Of a DNA stretch of 64,000 nucleotides, positions 17,807 through 26,366 are shown one piece after another. Position 1 is the stretch's first letter, and every line of letters begins with the position of its first letter. Made by a program: the position numbers and the translations under genes. The stretch lies in assembly GCF_003570725.1 (NCBI RefSeq), contig NZ_QWVS01000012.1:23927-87926 (forward strand), in the 5' to 3' direction. Source of the DNA: Peribacillus asahii (GTDB lineage: Bacteria; Bacillota; Bacilli; Bacillales; DSM-1321). The notes beneath the pieces are model-generated. The model searched no databases and was not told where the DNA came from. It was given only the letters and a program-made list of their open reading frames with translations.

Positions 17807-18472
17807 TTGGAAAAGGAAAAACATATTTTAGTCGTGTTCCCGCACCCTGATGACGAATCGTTTGCTGTTGCCGGAACGCTCGCTCTACACATTCAAGCTG
17901 GTACGCCTGTTACATACATGTGTTTAACATTAGGTGAAATGGGGCGCAATCTTGGCAACCCGCCATTTGCAACGAGAGAATCACTTCCAACTATTCGTAA
18001 GCAAGAGCTCCTGAATGCTGTTAAAGCAGTTGGGATTCAAGATTTACGAATGATGGGACTACGTGATAAAACGGTTGAATTTGAGGATGACGAAAAGCTA
18101 ACAAACATGATTACAGAAGCTATCGATGAACTTCAACCCTCTTTAGTAATTACATTCTATCCAGGTTACAGCGTGCATCCTGATCACGAAGCAACAGGAA
18201 GAGCTGTTGTACGAGCTATTGCAAGAATGTCAGAAGATGAGCGTCCAAAGCTCCATTGTGTAGCTTTTTCAAACAACTGCCTAGATGAATTAGGAAATCC
18301 AGATATTGTACACGATATTCGTTCTGTTCAAGATAAAAAACTAGCTGCCATGAAAGCACATCGTTCTCAAACAGAGGCACTTCTAGCAAATTGGGAAGAA
18401 CAAGTCGCCAACAAAGAAGTAGAATTCATTTCTCAACTTATGGAAGAACGTATGTGGACATATAAATTTTAA
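17807..18472 (+). CDS. bshB2: Bacillithiol biosynthesis deacetylase BshB2
   Basis: Zinc-dependent deacetylase of the PIG-L/MshB family that converts GlcNAc-malate to GlcN-malate in bacillithiol synthesis. The 221 residues show the metal motif HPDDE in VFPHPDDESFAVAGT, SVHPDHEATGRAV for the second His, and LTLGEMGRN. Start taken as the TTG at 17807: AAGGAG lies eight bases upstream, whereas the ATG at 17789 is upstream of that ribosome site. Shows that the host makes bacillithiol, which matters for the glutathione genes near 55 kb. Confidence 0.9.
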   Translation: MEKEKHILVVFPHPDDESFAVAGTLALHIQAGTPVTYMCLTLGEMGRNLGNPPFATRESLPTIRKQELLNAVKAVGIQDLRMMGLRDKTVEFEDDEKLTNMITEAIDELQPSLVITFYPGYSVHPDHEATGRAVVRAIARMSEDERPKLHCVAFSNNCLDELGNPDIVHDIRSVQDKKLAAMKAHRSQTEALLANWEEQVANKEVEFISQLMEERMWTYKF

Positions 18473-18500
18473 GACAACCCGCCATTGGCAGGTTGTCTTT
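18472..18500. terminator. Bidirectional terminator between bshB2 and the MarR gene
   Basis: AAGACAACC pairs with GGTTGTCTT around an 11-base loop; it overlaps the stop codons of both convergent genes. Confidence 0.75.
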
Positions 18501-18927
18501 ACTTTCCACTTTCTTTTAAATTTTTCTGTAGACTCCTCAAAGTTCGCCTTGTTACTTCACGATCATTTTCAGGAATATCTTTCATAATATTTTGTTCAAA
18601 TTCATCGACTATCTTTTTACCTCCCTCATATGTATGTACACCTAAGTCCGTCAACTGAATACGGCGTTCCCTCTTGTCTTTTCCCGGAATTTGTTCAATA
18701 AACCCTCGCTCTTCTAAACGATTAACGGTCCTTGTTATAGTTGGTTTTTCCACATTTAAATAAGTGCTAATTTCAACAAGCGTGGCCGTCCCAAACTCAT
18801 GTAAATAATAAATAACCGACCATTGAGCTTGATGTAAATCTATTTTAGAAAGATGCTCATTTAATTTCTTCGTAAAGAATCGAGATACTTGTAGATAATG
18901 GTGAAAAAATTTATTGTAAAAAGGCAT
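18499..18927 (-). CDS. MarR-family transcriptional regulator
   Basis: Winged-helix repressor of 142 residues. The recognition region TLVEISTYLNVEKPTITRTV and the wing NRLEERGFIEQIPGKDKRER are clear. The ATG at 18927 has GGAGGTGG six bases upstream; the frame is open 20 codons further. It lies near an MFS transporter gene in the arrangement of B. subtilis ywoH/ywoG, so it probably represses that pump; a dyad on the transporter promoter supports this. Confidence 0.85.
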   Translation of the reverse strand: MPFYNKFFHHYLQVSRFFTKKLNEHLSKIDLHQAQWSVIYYLHEFGTATLVEISTYLNVEKPTITRTVNRLEERGFIEQIPGKDKRERRIQLTDLGVHTYEGGKKIVDEFEQNIMKDIPENDREVTRRTLRSLQKNLKESGK

Positions 18928-19074
18928 TGCTCCACCTCCAAAGATATAACCGCCTAATATTTCCTCATTAGAAAATTCGCCTTTCACTCACCTTTTGGAA
19001 AAAGGCCTAGTTATCATTATACTATCCTCTTAAAATCATCAGCTATATCAAAGTACATTTTTCAATCAAAAAAA

Positions 19075-19102
19075 ACGCCTGTAAATATAATTACAGGCGG
19101 AG
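19075..19102 (-). terminator. Terminator after the MFS gene
   Basis: CGCCTGTAA pairs with TTACAGGCG; on the minus strand it is followed by eight T. It ends the transporter transcript before the MarR gene. Confidence 0.85.
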
Positions 19103-19176
19103 AAAAGGGGGAATACTTTTGGAAAAATTCAATTACGTCAATAGTATGTCCCCTTATGATATCTTTTATACCGCTT

Positions 19177-20379
19177 TTAAAAATTTTCAGCATGCAATCG
19201 TTTACCTGTTTGGCTCGATGCTTTTTTTCCATGAAGGAAATAATACACAACAAGGCAAGCAAAGGCACTGATCGCCATTATGACATATAAACCACGAAAG
19301 CCTATAGAAGGTACCAGAAAACCTAATAAGAACGGACCTACTCCAACCCCTAAATCTGTAAATAAGAAGAATGTGGAGGTTGCCAAACCCATTCGATGCG
19401 AAGGTGCCTTTTTCACCACAATCGCCTGAGCGCTTGATTGGTATGTACCATAACCAATTCCAATAAGAGCCCCAGCAATTAATAACACTGATCCTATATA
19501 AGCCTGACTTAGTAAAACGAGCCCAATGGCAAACAATAGAATCGCTGGATAAATAACTGCATTCTCCCCATATTGATCAAACCAACGGCCCGTAAACGGA
19601 CGGGATAATAATAAAAAGACAGAGAACATTACAAAGAAAAAGCTTGCTGCACTAACTAAATGAATCTCCTGTGCGTAACTTGTTAAAAACGATAAAACAC
19701 TTGAGTAAACAAATCCAATAATCGCCATTAACAATGAAACAGGAAGAGCACTTTTCTCAAAGAAATCACCTAATTTTAATCCTTTTTCCGTTTTCTCTTC
19801 TGTAAAAGTCAACGATGGAATGCGTATAAATAGTGTCGCTAATAAGCCAGCAACTGAGAAGGCTGTTACAGCGAAAAATACGAATGTATAGCTTAAATAT
19901 TGTGTAATCATTAACCCGATAAAAGGACCAATTCCCATCGCTATATTCATACTCATCGAGAAGTAACCCGTGCCTTCACCACGTCTTTCGGCTGGAATAA
20001 TTTCAGCGGCAATTGTTGCTGTAGCAGTCGTCGCAATACCAAAAGCAATCCCATGAATAACACGATTCAAGAATAAAAGAGCTAAACTATTTGTAAAAAA
20101 ATAAAGAATGCAGGCAATAAGAAATAACACAAGCGACAAGATCAGCATCTTCTTCCGACCAATTCGATTAATGGTCTTCCCTGCAATTGGACGAACTAGA
20201 ACAGCTCCAAGCACAAATATACTAGAGGCAAGCCCTGCTTGACTCGGGGAGGTCTGAAACTCCTTTAGTGTATAAGCGGTTAATGTAACCATTAATAAAT
20301 AAAAAGTTAAAAAAATAAAAAAGTTTGTCGACGAAACGATAATAAAATCTTTCGTCCACAATTTCGGTTTGTGACTCAT
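19177..20379 (-). CDS. MFS transporter, YwoG-like
   Basis: Twelve-segment major facilitator of 400 residues. The loop 2-3 signature appears as GKTINRIGRKKML, and the antiporter-type motif in TM5 as GIGPFIG. Such DHA-type carriers usually export drugs or small hydrophobic compounds by proton antiport; the substrate cannot be read from sequence. Best match by memory is B. subtilis YwoG, also next to a MarR gene (YwoH). A consensus promoter with an overlapping dyad lies 95-120 bp upstream. Confidence 0.85.
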   Translation of the reverse strand: MSHKPKLWTKDFIIVSSTNFFIFLTFYLLMVTLTAYTLKEFQTSPSQAGLASSIFVLGAVLVRPIAGKTINRIGRKKMLILSLVLFLIACILYFFTNSLALLFLNRVIHGIAFGIATTATATIAAEIIPAERRGEGTGYFSMSMNIAMGIGPFIGLMITQYLSYTFVFFAVTAFSVAGLLATLFIRIPSLTFTEEKTEKGLKLGDFFEKSALPVSLLMAIIGFVYSSVLSFLTSYAQEIHLVSAASFFFVMFSVFLLLSRPFTGRWFDQYGENAVIYPAILLFAIGLVLLSQAYIGSVLLIAGALIGIGYGTYQSSAQAIVVKKAPSHRMGLATSTFFLFTDLGVGVGPFLLGFLVPSIGFRGLYVIMAISAFACLVVYYFLHGKKASSQTGKRLHAENF

Positions 20380-20457
20380 AAATTAACTACTCTCCTTCTT
20401 CCTTTCTATAGCATTTAATAACATATGATTAAATATATTGGTAAGCTCATCCACTAC

Positions 20458-20479
20458 TATAGTTATCTAGGTAACTATA
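20458..20479 (-). promoter_or_regulatory. Probable MarR operator over the MFS promoter
   Basis: Dyad TATAGTTA-TCTAGG-TAACTATA (22 bp, arms of eight perfect bases). It includes the -10 box of the MFS promoter, a classic repressor position. Confidence 0.7.
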
Positions 20480-20502
20480 CTCCTGTTTTTCACACTTGTC
20501 TA
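20474..20502 (-). promoter_or_regulatory. Sigma-A promoter of the MFS gene
   Basis: On the minus strand TAGACA (-35, 20497-20502), 17-bp spacer, TATAGT (-10, 20474-20479). Five of six matches in each box. Confidence 0.7.
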
Positions 20503-20573
20503 GTGGTAATTTGCAAAAGTTAAGCTAAAATCTAGCAAGTCCATAATATTTAGTCATATGACCTAATAAAGAA

Positions 20574-20602
20574 ATACCGTACTCTATTGAAGAATACGGC
20601 AT
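20574..20602 (-). terminator. Terminator after the tandem P-loop gene
   Basis: GCCGTA ... TACGGT stem with inner TCT/AGA pairs, followed on the minus strand by ATTTCTTT; eleven bases past the stop at 20613. Confidence 0.6.
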
Positions 20603-20612
20603 TGGCTATTAA

Positions 20613-21740
20613 TTAATGCAAAATCGACTTAATTGTATTTCCTTTTGCTAAATCGAGGATATCCGTTTCCATATCCTTTTGAATATCATCAATAATCGTA
20701 AAGTCAATCGCTCTTTGATAAATCTTTTCTATCTCATCATGCAGCTTCTTCGCTTCGGATAAACTAGCTGTTCCATCATTCATCTTTGCACGATATATAG
20801 CTGAAACGTCTTTAATTTGGTCACTATAAATTTCGTCTGTTCCAGGTAAAATAGCAACCTTATATAAATCGATAATTTCATCGCCTGCACGACTTGGAAA
20901 ATATTCATGAGGAGCTGTACTATCAAAAATCGCCATTCCAAGCTCCCGAACAATCACCATATCCAAACTATTTGGATCAAATCCACAATGATAGATTTCA
21001 ACATCAAAGCCTCTATTCTCCGCTGTCGTGGCAAGCTTTTTCAACAGCGTCGATTTTCCTGAACCAGGTCTTCCTTTTAAGAAATAACGTTTCGGCAAAC
21101 CTTCCGTTAAATTAGGAACATAGTCCACAGCCCCAATCGGTGTAGCAGCTCCTAGAAAACGATGTCGTACATCTGCTTTCTTATTCAAGAAAATATCACC
21201 GAAGAACTTTGTTTTTAATTTCCCTGTTAATGCATTTAACTTTTCAAAATCCATATTGGCAATATATATTTCTTCCCATTCATCATGAACAGCTAGTGCC
21301 TCAGCATAATATTTGTAAGCCCTCTCATAAGCTTCCTGCCGTTCCTTCATTAAACGAAGAATCTCTGCTTTTTCCGCAACTAACTGCTGTGAATTCCATG
21401 CATGACCTAAGTTCACATATTCTTCAATAGCTCCTGGTGCTTTCGGTTCTACGACATGCGGCTCTGTTCCATCCACAATCCCAATTTTTAAAGCCGGAAA
21501 AATAACACCATCAATCGAATCTGGATCGGAAGAACAATGAATATACTCTACATCATAGCCTTTTTCTAGCCATTCATTCGCTAATTTTTTCATTAACGTT
21601 GATTTTCCCATCCCTGGGCCGCCTTTTAAAATAAAGATCTTCTCTAACTCAGCGAAATTAGATTCGTATAAGCTAAAATAACCTCTTGCTGTATTTCCCC
21701 CGGCAAAGTAATGCAATGCTTTTCCTGTCACTTTGAACAC
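20613..21740 (-). CDS. Tandem P-loop ATPase of unknown function
   Basis: A 375-residue protein made of two related halves. Each half has a Walker A motif followed by the same landmarks: GGPGMGKSTLMKKLA (about 39-53), then VEYIHCSSDPDSIDGVI; and GRPGSGKSTLLKKLA (about 220-235), then VEIYHCGFDPNSLDMVI. So it arose by internal duplication. Helical linkers rich in Glu/Lys separate the halves. I know it only as a conserved Bacillus/Clostridium family of uncharacterised ATPases. Start is a GTG at 21740 close to GAGGAG; a GTG three codons later is an alternative. Confidence 0.75.
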   Translation of the reverse strand: MFKVTGKALHYFAGGNTARGYFSLYESNFAELEKIFILKGGPGMGKSTLMKKLANEWLEKGYDVEYIHCSSDPDSIDGVIFPALKIGIVDGTEPHVVEPKAPGAIEEYVNLGHAWNSQQLVAEKAEILRLMKERQEAYERAYKYYAEALAVHDEWEEIYIANMDFEKLNALTGKLKTKFFGDIFLNKKADVRHRFLGAATPIGAVDYVPNLTEGLPKRYFLKGRPGSGKSTLLKKLATTAENRGFDVEIYHCGFDPNSLDMVIVRELGMAIFDSTAPHEYFPSRAGDEIIDLYKVAILPGTDEIYSDQIKDVSAIYRAKMNDGTASLSEAKKLHDEIEKIYQRAIDFTIIDDIQKDMETDILDLAKGNTIKSILH

Positions 21741-21856
21741 ACTCTCCTCTTTAACCAGATGTGTTGCTTCAGGATAGGGTATGCAAAACAGAATGGATAG
21801 GTGAATGCCTACCTTTTAATAAGTATGGTTTTCCATCAGCTATTCATAGAAACAGC

Positions 21857-21882
21857 AAAAAGGCTATCCAAAAAGATAGCCT
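21857..21882 (-). terminator. Terminator directly after the YbaK-type gene
   Basis: AGGCTAT pairs with ATAGCCT around an eight-base loop, followed by TTTTTG on the minus strand; it begins at the stop codon. Confidence 0.75.
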
Positions 21883-22356
21883 CTATTTCGTTAATGCTTC
21901 CACTTTCACCTCAGTCGCAGCTATTAAATTTTCAAGAGTTAGTTCAATTTGCGTACCAATTTTCCCACCGCTGACAATGATGGTATCAAGATTTTTAGCA
22001 CTATCATCCACAAAGGTTGGATATAGCTTCTTCATCCCAATCGGAGAACAGCCACCGCGGATATAGCCCGTCCATTTTAGAAGATCTTTGACATGAAGCA
22101 TTTCAATCTTCTTCTCGCCCGCTGCTTTAGCTGCCTTTTTCAAATCTAGTTCTTCTCCTACTGGAATGACAAAGACATATACATGCTGCGGGGCACCATG
22201 AGCAACTAACGTTTTAAACACTGACTCAGGATTTTTTCCAATTTTCTCAGCAACCGACAAGCCATCAATTTTGCCGTCTTTATTGTCATAGCTCATCATC
22301 TGATAGTCGATTTTCTTTGCATCAAGAAGACGCATCGCATTTGTTTTACTAGCCAT
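21883..22356 (-). CDS. ybaK: Cys-tRNA(Pro)/Cys-tRNA(Cys) deacylase, YbaK/EbsC family
   Basis: Trans-editing factor that hydrolyses Cys-tRNA(Pro). The 157 residues show the YbaK pattern: KTNAMRLLDAKKIDYQMMSYD, AEKIGKNPESVFKTLVA (with the conserved Lys), and GYIRGGCSPIGMKKLYPTFVD. The ATG at 22356 lies 11 bases after AAGGAG; a TTG at 22365 is too close. It follows pduO by about 30 bases on the same strand and may be read through from the cobalamin operon, although the functions are unrelated. Confidence 0.88.
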   Translation of the reverse strand: MASKTNAMRLLDAKKIDYQMMSYDNKDGKIDGLSVAEKIGKNPESVFKTLVAHGAPQHVYVFVIPVGEELDLKKAAKAAGEKKIEMLHVKDLLKWTGYIRGGCSPIGMKKLYPTFVDDSAKNLDTIIVSGGKIGTQIELTLENLIAATEVKVEALTK

Positions 22357-22386
22357 AAAAAACAAGAACTCCTTTAATCTAAACGC

Positions 22387-22977
22387 TTATTCTGTCTCGC
22401 GTTCCTTTCTTTTTCCGCCGCGGAATACATTCGCACTACGCGCATATTCTACATCGCTCACACCTAAACGGAAGTTAATAACGCGTGCAACTGCAAATAA
22501 ATAATCTGATAAGCGATTTAAATATTGAAGTGCTAAAGGAGACACGGCAGCTCCCGTTTTCACAAGGGCAACAACCAATCGTTCTGCACGACGAGTCACT
22601 GTACGAGCAAGGTGAATTGTTGCCGCTGCCTTTGATCCTCCTGGTAAAATAAATCGCTCTAATGCTGGAGCTTCTACGATAAATGCATCAATTCTCTCTT
22701 CTAAATATGTAATCGCTTCATCCGTTAACTTTTTCGGTGCTTTTTCAGAAATGGTTGCTAAGTCGCCGCCACAGTCAAATAGCTCATGTTGAATTTTTTC
22801 AAGATCTGCTAATACATCAGCGAAAACAGCAGGATCTAACTCCGTCACCGCAAGCCCAATATAACTATTCACTTCGTCAACTGTACCATAAGACTCCACT
22901 CGAATATCGTCTTTATCTAAACGACCGCCAATCACACTTGTTTGTCCTTTATCACCTGTACGTGTGTAAATCTTCAT
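22387..22977 (-). CDS. pduO: PduO-type ATP:cob(I)alamin adenosyltransferase
   Basis: Transfers the 5'-deoxyadenosyl group of ATP to cob(I)alamin or cobinamide. The 196 residues begin MKIYTRTGDKGQTSVIGG, the ATP-binding N-terminus of the PduO family, with GTVDEVNSYIGLA, and then FILPGGSKAAATIHLARTV plus RRAERL, the corrin-side helix. Last cobalamin gene of the salvage operon, 15 bases after the CobU-like gene. A second, unrelated enzyme of the same activity (BtuR type) is encoded at 32655. Confidence 0.92.
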   Translation of the reverse strand: MKIYTRTGDKGQTSVIGGRLDKDDIRVESYGTVDEVNSYIGLAVTELDPAVFADVLADLEKIQHELFDCGGDLATISEKAPKKLTDEAITYLEERIDAFIVEAPALERFILPGGSKAAATIHLARTVTRRAERLVVALVKTGAAVSPLALQYLNRLSDYLFAVARVINFRLGVSDVEYARSANVFRGGKRKERETE

Positions 22978-22992
22978 AAAAAAATTCCTCCT

Positions 22993-23418
22993 CTATTTTA
23001 CTTGTTGAGCTATTCCATACCAAATGATGTCAACGCGGCTAGAAGCAGCAGCTATATCTTGAAAAAACCAGCCGGAAGCATCGCGCCAAGTTCGATTACA
23101 CGCTTCAATTGGGACAATTCCTTTTGTAATATCCGCTCCAATGATAATACAACACCTTGTTTTTTTCTCCTCTTCCCATATTCGCCATCGTTTGATGATT
23201 TCCTGCCATTTTATGCGAATTGCCTCTGCCGTTTGCTCTTGTATATCGTTTCGAAGCCACATCTCGACTCCCTGCAATACAACAAAATCTTCATCAAAAT
23301 CAAAGGGAAGTGCTTCATCTTGATAAGCAGATATCCATTGAACTGGCGCCTTCTCAGAGTAATAATTCCTTACCCATTTTGCTTTTCCATTATAGGCACC
23401 ACCCGTAACGAAGTGCAT
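22993..23418 (-). CDS. CobU-like protein, degenerate adenosylcobinamide kinase paralogue
   Basis: A 141-residue protein beginning MHFVTGGAYNGKAKWVRNYY. The N-terminus resembles the P-loop start of CobU (FITGGVRSGKS in the neighbour at 24733), but the loop reads GGAYNGKA and lacks the Ser/Thr after Lys. The end, RDASGWFFQDIAAASSRVD, recalls the CobU C-terminus (RD-x-x-GW-x-NQ). The guanylyl-accepting His region is not evident. Shorter than true CobU (191 here). The ATG at 23418 has GAGGAGGGG six bases upstream. It sits inside the operon with overlap to cobC, so it is probably translated; role unknown. Confidence 0.7.
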   Translation of the reverse strand: MHFVTGGAYNGKAKWVRNYYSEKAPVQWISAYQDEALPFDFDEDFVVLQGVEMWLRNDIQEQTAEAIRIKWQEIIKRWRIWEEEKKTRCCIIIGADITKGIVPIEACNRTWRDASGWFFQDIAAASSRVDIIWYGIAQQVK

Positions 23419-23987
23419 CGCTCTCCCCTCCTCCATGCTTCTTTATCATTCCAAAACAATTTATACCCACCTGCATGGGGAATCTGCCAATCCCAAAATG
23501 ACTTTTCCTCAGGGGCATAATGGGCTAACAATTCACGAACTACGCCGCCATGTGTCATAATGGCGATATTCTCTGCTTTTTCAATGTTAAGATTTCGCCA
23601 AGCTTCCCTGATTCTTTCCGAAAAAACAGGATAGCTTTCCCCATTCGGAACATCCGCTTTCATTGGGTTTTCCAACCAAGCTTGATAGTATGAATCTTCC
23701 TTCAATTGTTCATACGTTTTTCCTTCCCAAAGTCCCCAATTCATTTCACGAAAAGCAAAGTCTGATATAATAGAGGCATTCGGAAATAGGAGCTGTGCAG
23801 TTGTTACACAACGAGGCAAATCACTGGAGATGACATGTTCATATGTATCAAAACAGCCGGCTAATGCCTGAATGTCTGCCTTGCCGCCTTCACTTAGAGG
23901 AGAATCTGTCCAACCAAGATAGGCCTTGCGCTCGTTAGCCTCTGTTAGCCCGTGACGAAGTAATGTAATAGCCACAGAATGAACCAT
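23370..23987 (-). CDS. cobC: Alpha-ribazole phosphatase (histidine phosphatase family)
   Basis: Removes the 5'-phosphate from alpha-ribazole phosphate or adenosylcobalamin phosphate in nucleotide-loop assembly. The 205 residues begin MVHSVAITLLRHGLTEANE, with the phosphohistidine motif RHG; FREMNWGLWEGKTYEQL carries the catalytic Glu region and MTHGGVVRELLA the second His. Family membership is clear; the cobalamin role rests on its place between cobS and the CobU-like gene, overlapping both (43 and 49 bp). The ATG at 23987 or the GTG two codons earlier (better spaced from AAGGAG) could be the start. Confidence 0.85.
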   Translation of the reverse strand: MVHSVAITLLRHGLTEANERKAYLGWTDSPLSEGGKADIQALAGCFDTYEHVISSDLPRCVTTAQLLFPNASIISDFAFREMNWGLWEGKTYEQLKEDSYYQAWLENPMKADVPNGESYPVFSERIREAWRNLNIEKAENIAIMTHGGVVRELLAHYAPEEKSFWDWQIPHAGGYKLFWNDKEAWRRGERCTSLRVVPIMEKQNG

Positions 23988-24736
23988 AACCACAATTCCA
24001 CTCCTTCTACTGATGCACCTAATACATCCCCAGTGATTCCGCCATACCATTGCACAATTTTCTTCTTAAGAAATAGCAAAAATAAACCGCTTGCTATCAT
24101 AAGAATCATTAATAAAATACCGAGTTTCGTTCCTAATACAAAAGCTATCACAGCACTTGCCAGTAAATATAACCAATAAACGTGCAGACTATTTTTGCGA
24201 GCAGCACTTTGAAAAAAGGCCCCTAAGCCTTCTTGTTTAGCAAGTGGCATTTTACAAAGCAAATAGCCCATCACACACTTGCTTAAAAACGGCATAATAA
24301 TGATGAGAAAATAACTCCAAACGGTTAATCGGTCAACAATCTCATAAATAAATAAGAAACGCATAGCAAGCAGCACAATAACCGAAATAACACCAAAAGC
24401 ACCTGTACGCGAATCTTTCATAATCTCTAAACGTCGTTCTTTATCCTGATAGGAAAAAAATGCATCGCTCGTATCAATCCAGCCGTCCAAATGTAGACCA
24501 CCGGTTAACACAATTGTTAATAACCAAAGAACAAAAGCGATTGAAAGCGTTGAAAACGGAGTCCATTCAACCATTGCATATAAAACAGCTCCCATTACCA
24601 GGCCGAGTAACACTCCTACTAGAGGAAATGTTTGAATGGCACGATGGATAAATGGTTTCTCCATTGGCAGTGCTTTTTTTAGCGGAATAACCGTTAAAAA
24701 TTGCAGGTTGATCAGAAACCCAATCAGTGCACTCAT
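23945..24736 (-). CDS. cobS: Adenosylcobinamide-GDP ribazoletransferase (cobalamin-5'-phosphate synthase)
   Basis: Integral membrane enzyme that joins alpha-ribazole (phosphate) to GDP-cobinamide. The 263 residues have six or seven hydrophobic segments; conserved LQFLTVIPLKK near the start and GGLHLDGWIDTSDAFFS with the Asp-rich metal site (about residues 80-95). The ATG at 24736 has AGGAGG nine bases upstream and overlaps the cobU stop as ATGA, showing translational coupling. Confidence 0.93.
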   Translation of the reverse strand: MSALIGFLINLQFLTVIPLKKALPMEKPFIHRAIQTFPLVGVLLGLVMGAVLYAMVEWTPFSTLSIAFVLWLLTIVLTGGLHLDGWIDTSDAFFSYQDKERRLEIMKDSRTGAFGVISVIVLLAMRFLFIYEIVDRLTVWSYFLIIIMPFLSKCVMGYLLCKMPLAKQEGLGAFFQSAARKNSLHVYWLYLLASAVIAFVLGTKLGILLMILMIASGLFLLFLKKKIVQWYGGITGDVLGASVEGVELWLWFILWLLHYFVTG

Positions 24737-25308
24737 ATTGGCGTTCCTCCTTTTTTCATAACCGGTATCCCCCACTCAACCATGTACGCTGCATCAGCAC
24801 GTTCTACAATGGCTTGATGAAGCAAGCCTAACATTTTCGCATATGTATGCAGAAATTCGTTGTGGAAAATTGGTTCTTGAATCACTTCATTGCTTACAAT
24901 AATCAAACAAGCAGCGTGACGCTGAATTTCTTCAATACCATTCATAATTTTTATGAAAGTCTCTTCTAAAAACTCCGCTTCAAGCGGCTTTTGCTGTGTA
25001 AATAATTCATTATCCACAAGCGTTGTTAAACAATCTAGTAAAACAACGGAATCTTGATTGATTCCATCTACGATTCTCTCAATATCAGTAGGGAATTCCC
25101 AAGTTTTCCATGGAATCGGACTTTTCTCACGATCTTCTTGATGTCTATTTACACGCTCTGCCATTTCAGCATCAAATACTCGTCCACATGCCAAATAATG
25201 AAGAGTGGCGTGTTGCTCTATAGCCCATTCTTGTGCAGTTTGTTCGGCAAAGCGGCTCTTTCCACTTCTGACGCCACCTGTTATAAAGTAGAGTGCTGCT
25301 TTCGCCAT
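24733..25308 (-). CDS. cobU: Adenosylcobinamide kinase / adenosylcobinamide-phosphate guanylyltransferase
   Basis: Bifunctional enzyme that phosphorylates adenosylcobinamide and activates it with GTP. The 191 residues show the P-loop FITGGVRSGKSRFAEQ, the His that takes the guanylyl group in ERVNRHQEDRE, and the Walker B-like VVLLDCLTTLVDNEL, followed by VSNEVIQEPIFHNEF. The start lies inside the end of cobD (28-bp overlap). Confidence 0.93.
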   Translation of the reverse strand: MAKAALYFITGGVRSGKSRFAEQTAQEWAIEQHATLHYLACGRVFDAEMAERVNRHQEDREKSPIPWKTWEFPTDIERIVDGINQDSVVLLDCLTTLVDNELFTQQKPLEAEFLEETFIKIMNGIEEIQRHAACLIIVSNEVIQEPIFHNEFLHTYAKMLGLLHQAIVERADAAYMVEWGIPVMKKGGTPI

Positions 25309-26366
25309 TCACGTAATCCCTCCATCAATACTTCATTATCCCGTTTACTTTTAATCGCGAAACGAAGCCATCTGCCATCCAATCCCGGGAAGTTATACGT
25401 GTGGCGCGGGATAATCCCCCGGCTTAATAAAAATTTCAGCATCGCCGTTGAATCTTTAACTTTTGAATCTTTTAATAGGTAAAAGTTAATGGAACTATCA
25501 GAAACATCAAACTTATACTCTTCAAAAAACGAAAATAGTTTCTGCTTTTGCTCATGGATATACGCCCTTGTTTTCTCTACATATATCTCTTCAGTAAGAC
25601 AGAGCTTCCCGGCCTCTAGTGCAATAGCATTAACACTCCAATGCGGTTTATACGGTTTTAATTGCTGAATCATTTCTGCATCTGCTAATAAATAGCCTAA
25701 ACGTAAACCTGGAATGGCAAAAATTTTCGTTAACGAACGTAAAATCATAACATGCTGATATTGAGCAAGAAGTGGTGCATAGGTAAAAGAATCTTCTGTA
25801 AAATCATAAAATGCCTCATCAATGACAACCATACAGTTCGCTTGTTCACATTCCATAATGAGTTCGCGGACCGATTCTTCCGCGAAGGAAATACCTGTAG
25901 GATTATTCGGTGTACATAAAAAAACAGCATCACTTTTTTGCAAATACGGACGCAATGATTCGATATGTAACTCCCAATTCGGTTCTTGCAGCTGATAAAA
26001 ACTCACATCACAGCCGGCAGCGTAACAGCTTTCTGCATATTCAGCAAAAGCAGGCTGAATAATCAGTACCTTCTTGCCCGTTAACAAACGCGCAACAAGG
26101 GTAATCATTTCTGCACCGCCATTCCCAACCAGAATAGAATGTTCCGGAAGCTGCTCTTTATAGGCTAAAAGCTTCGTCAACTCCACAGCATGCGGATCTG
26201 GATAGTGAATTATGCTGTTAAACAGACGCGACCAATGCTCTTGTAAGCTAGAAGGAGGGCCTAAAGGATTAATGTTCGCGCTAAAGTCGACATAGGATAA
26301 AGGCATGTCCATGCCAAGCGCTTCATATAAGTAATGCGGATTAGCTCCATGAGTTGGTAACGCCAT
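25281..26366 (-). CDS. cobD: L-threonine-O-3-phosphate decarboxylase
   Basis: PLP enzyme of the aminotransferase class II fold that makes (R)-1-amino-2-propanol O-2-phosphate, the linker attached by CbiB. In 361 residues: N-terminal HGANPHYLYEALGM and DFSANINPLGPP typical of CobD, substrate motif NNPTGISF, and the PLP lysine in SLTKIFAIPGLRLGYL. HisC paralogues are similar, but the N-terminus and position between cbiB and cobU support CobD. Overlaps cbiB by 26 bp. Confidence 0.9.
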   Translation of the reverse strand: MALPTHGANPHYLYEALGMDMPLSYVDFSANINPLGPPSSLQEHWSRLFNSIIHYPDPHAVELTKLLAYKEQLPEHSILVGNGGAEMITLVARLLTGKKVLIIQPAFAEYAESCYAAGCDVSFYQLQEPNWELHIESLRPYLQKSDAVFLCTPNNPTGISFAEESVRELIMECEQANCMVVIDEAFYDFTEDSFTYAPLLAQYQHVMILRSLTKIFAIPGLRLGYLLADAEMIQQLKPYKPHWSVNAIALEAGKLCLTEEIYVEKTRAYIHEQKQKLFSFFEEYKFDVSDSSINFYLLKDSKVKDSTAMLKFLLSRGIIPRHTYNFPGLDGRWLRFAIKSKRDNEVLMEGLREWRKQHSTL

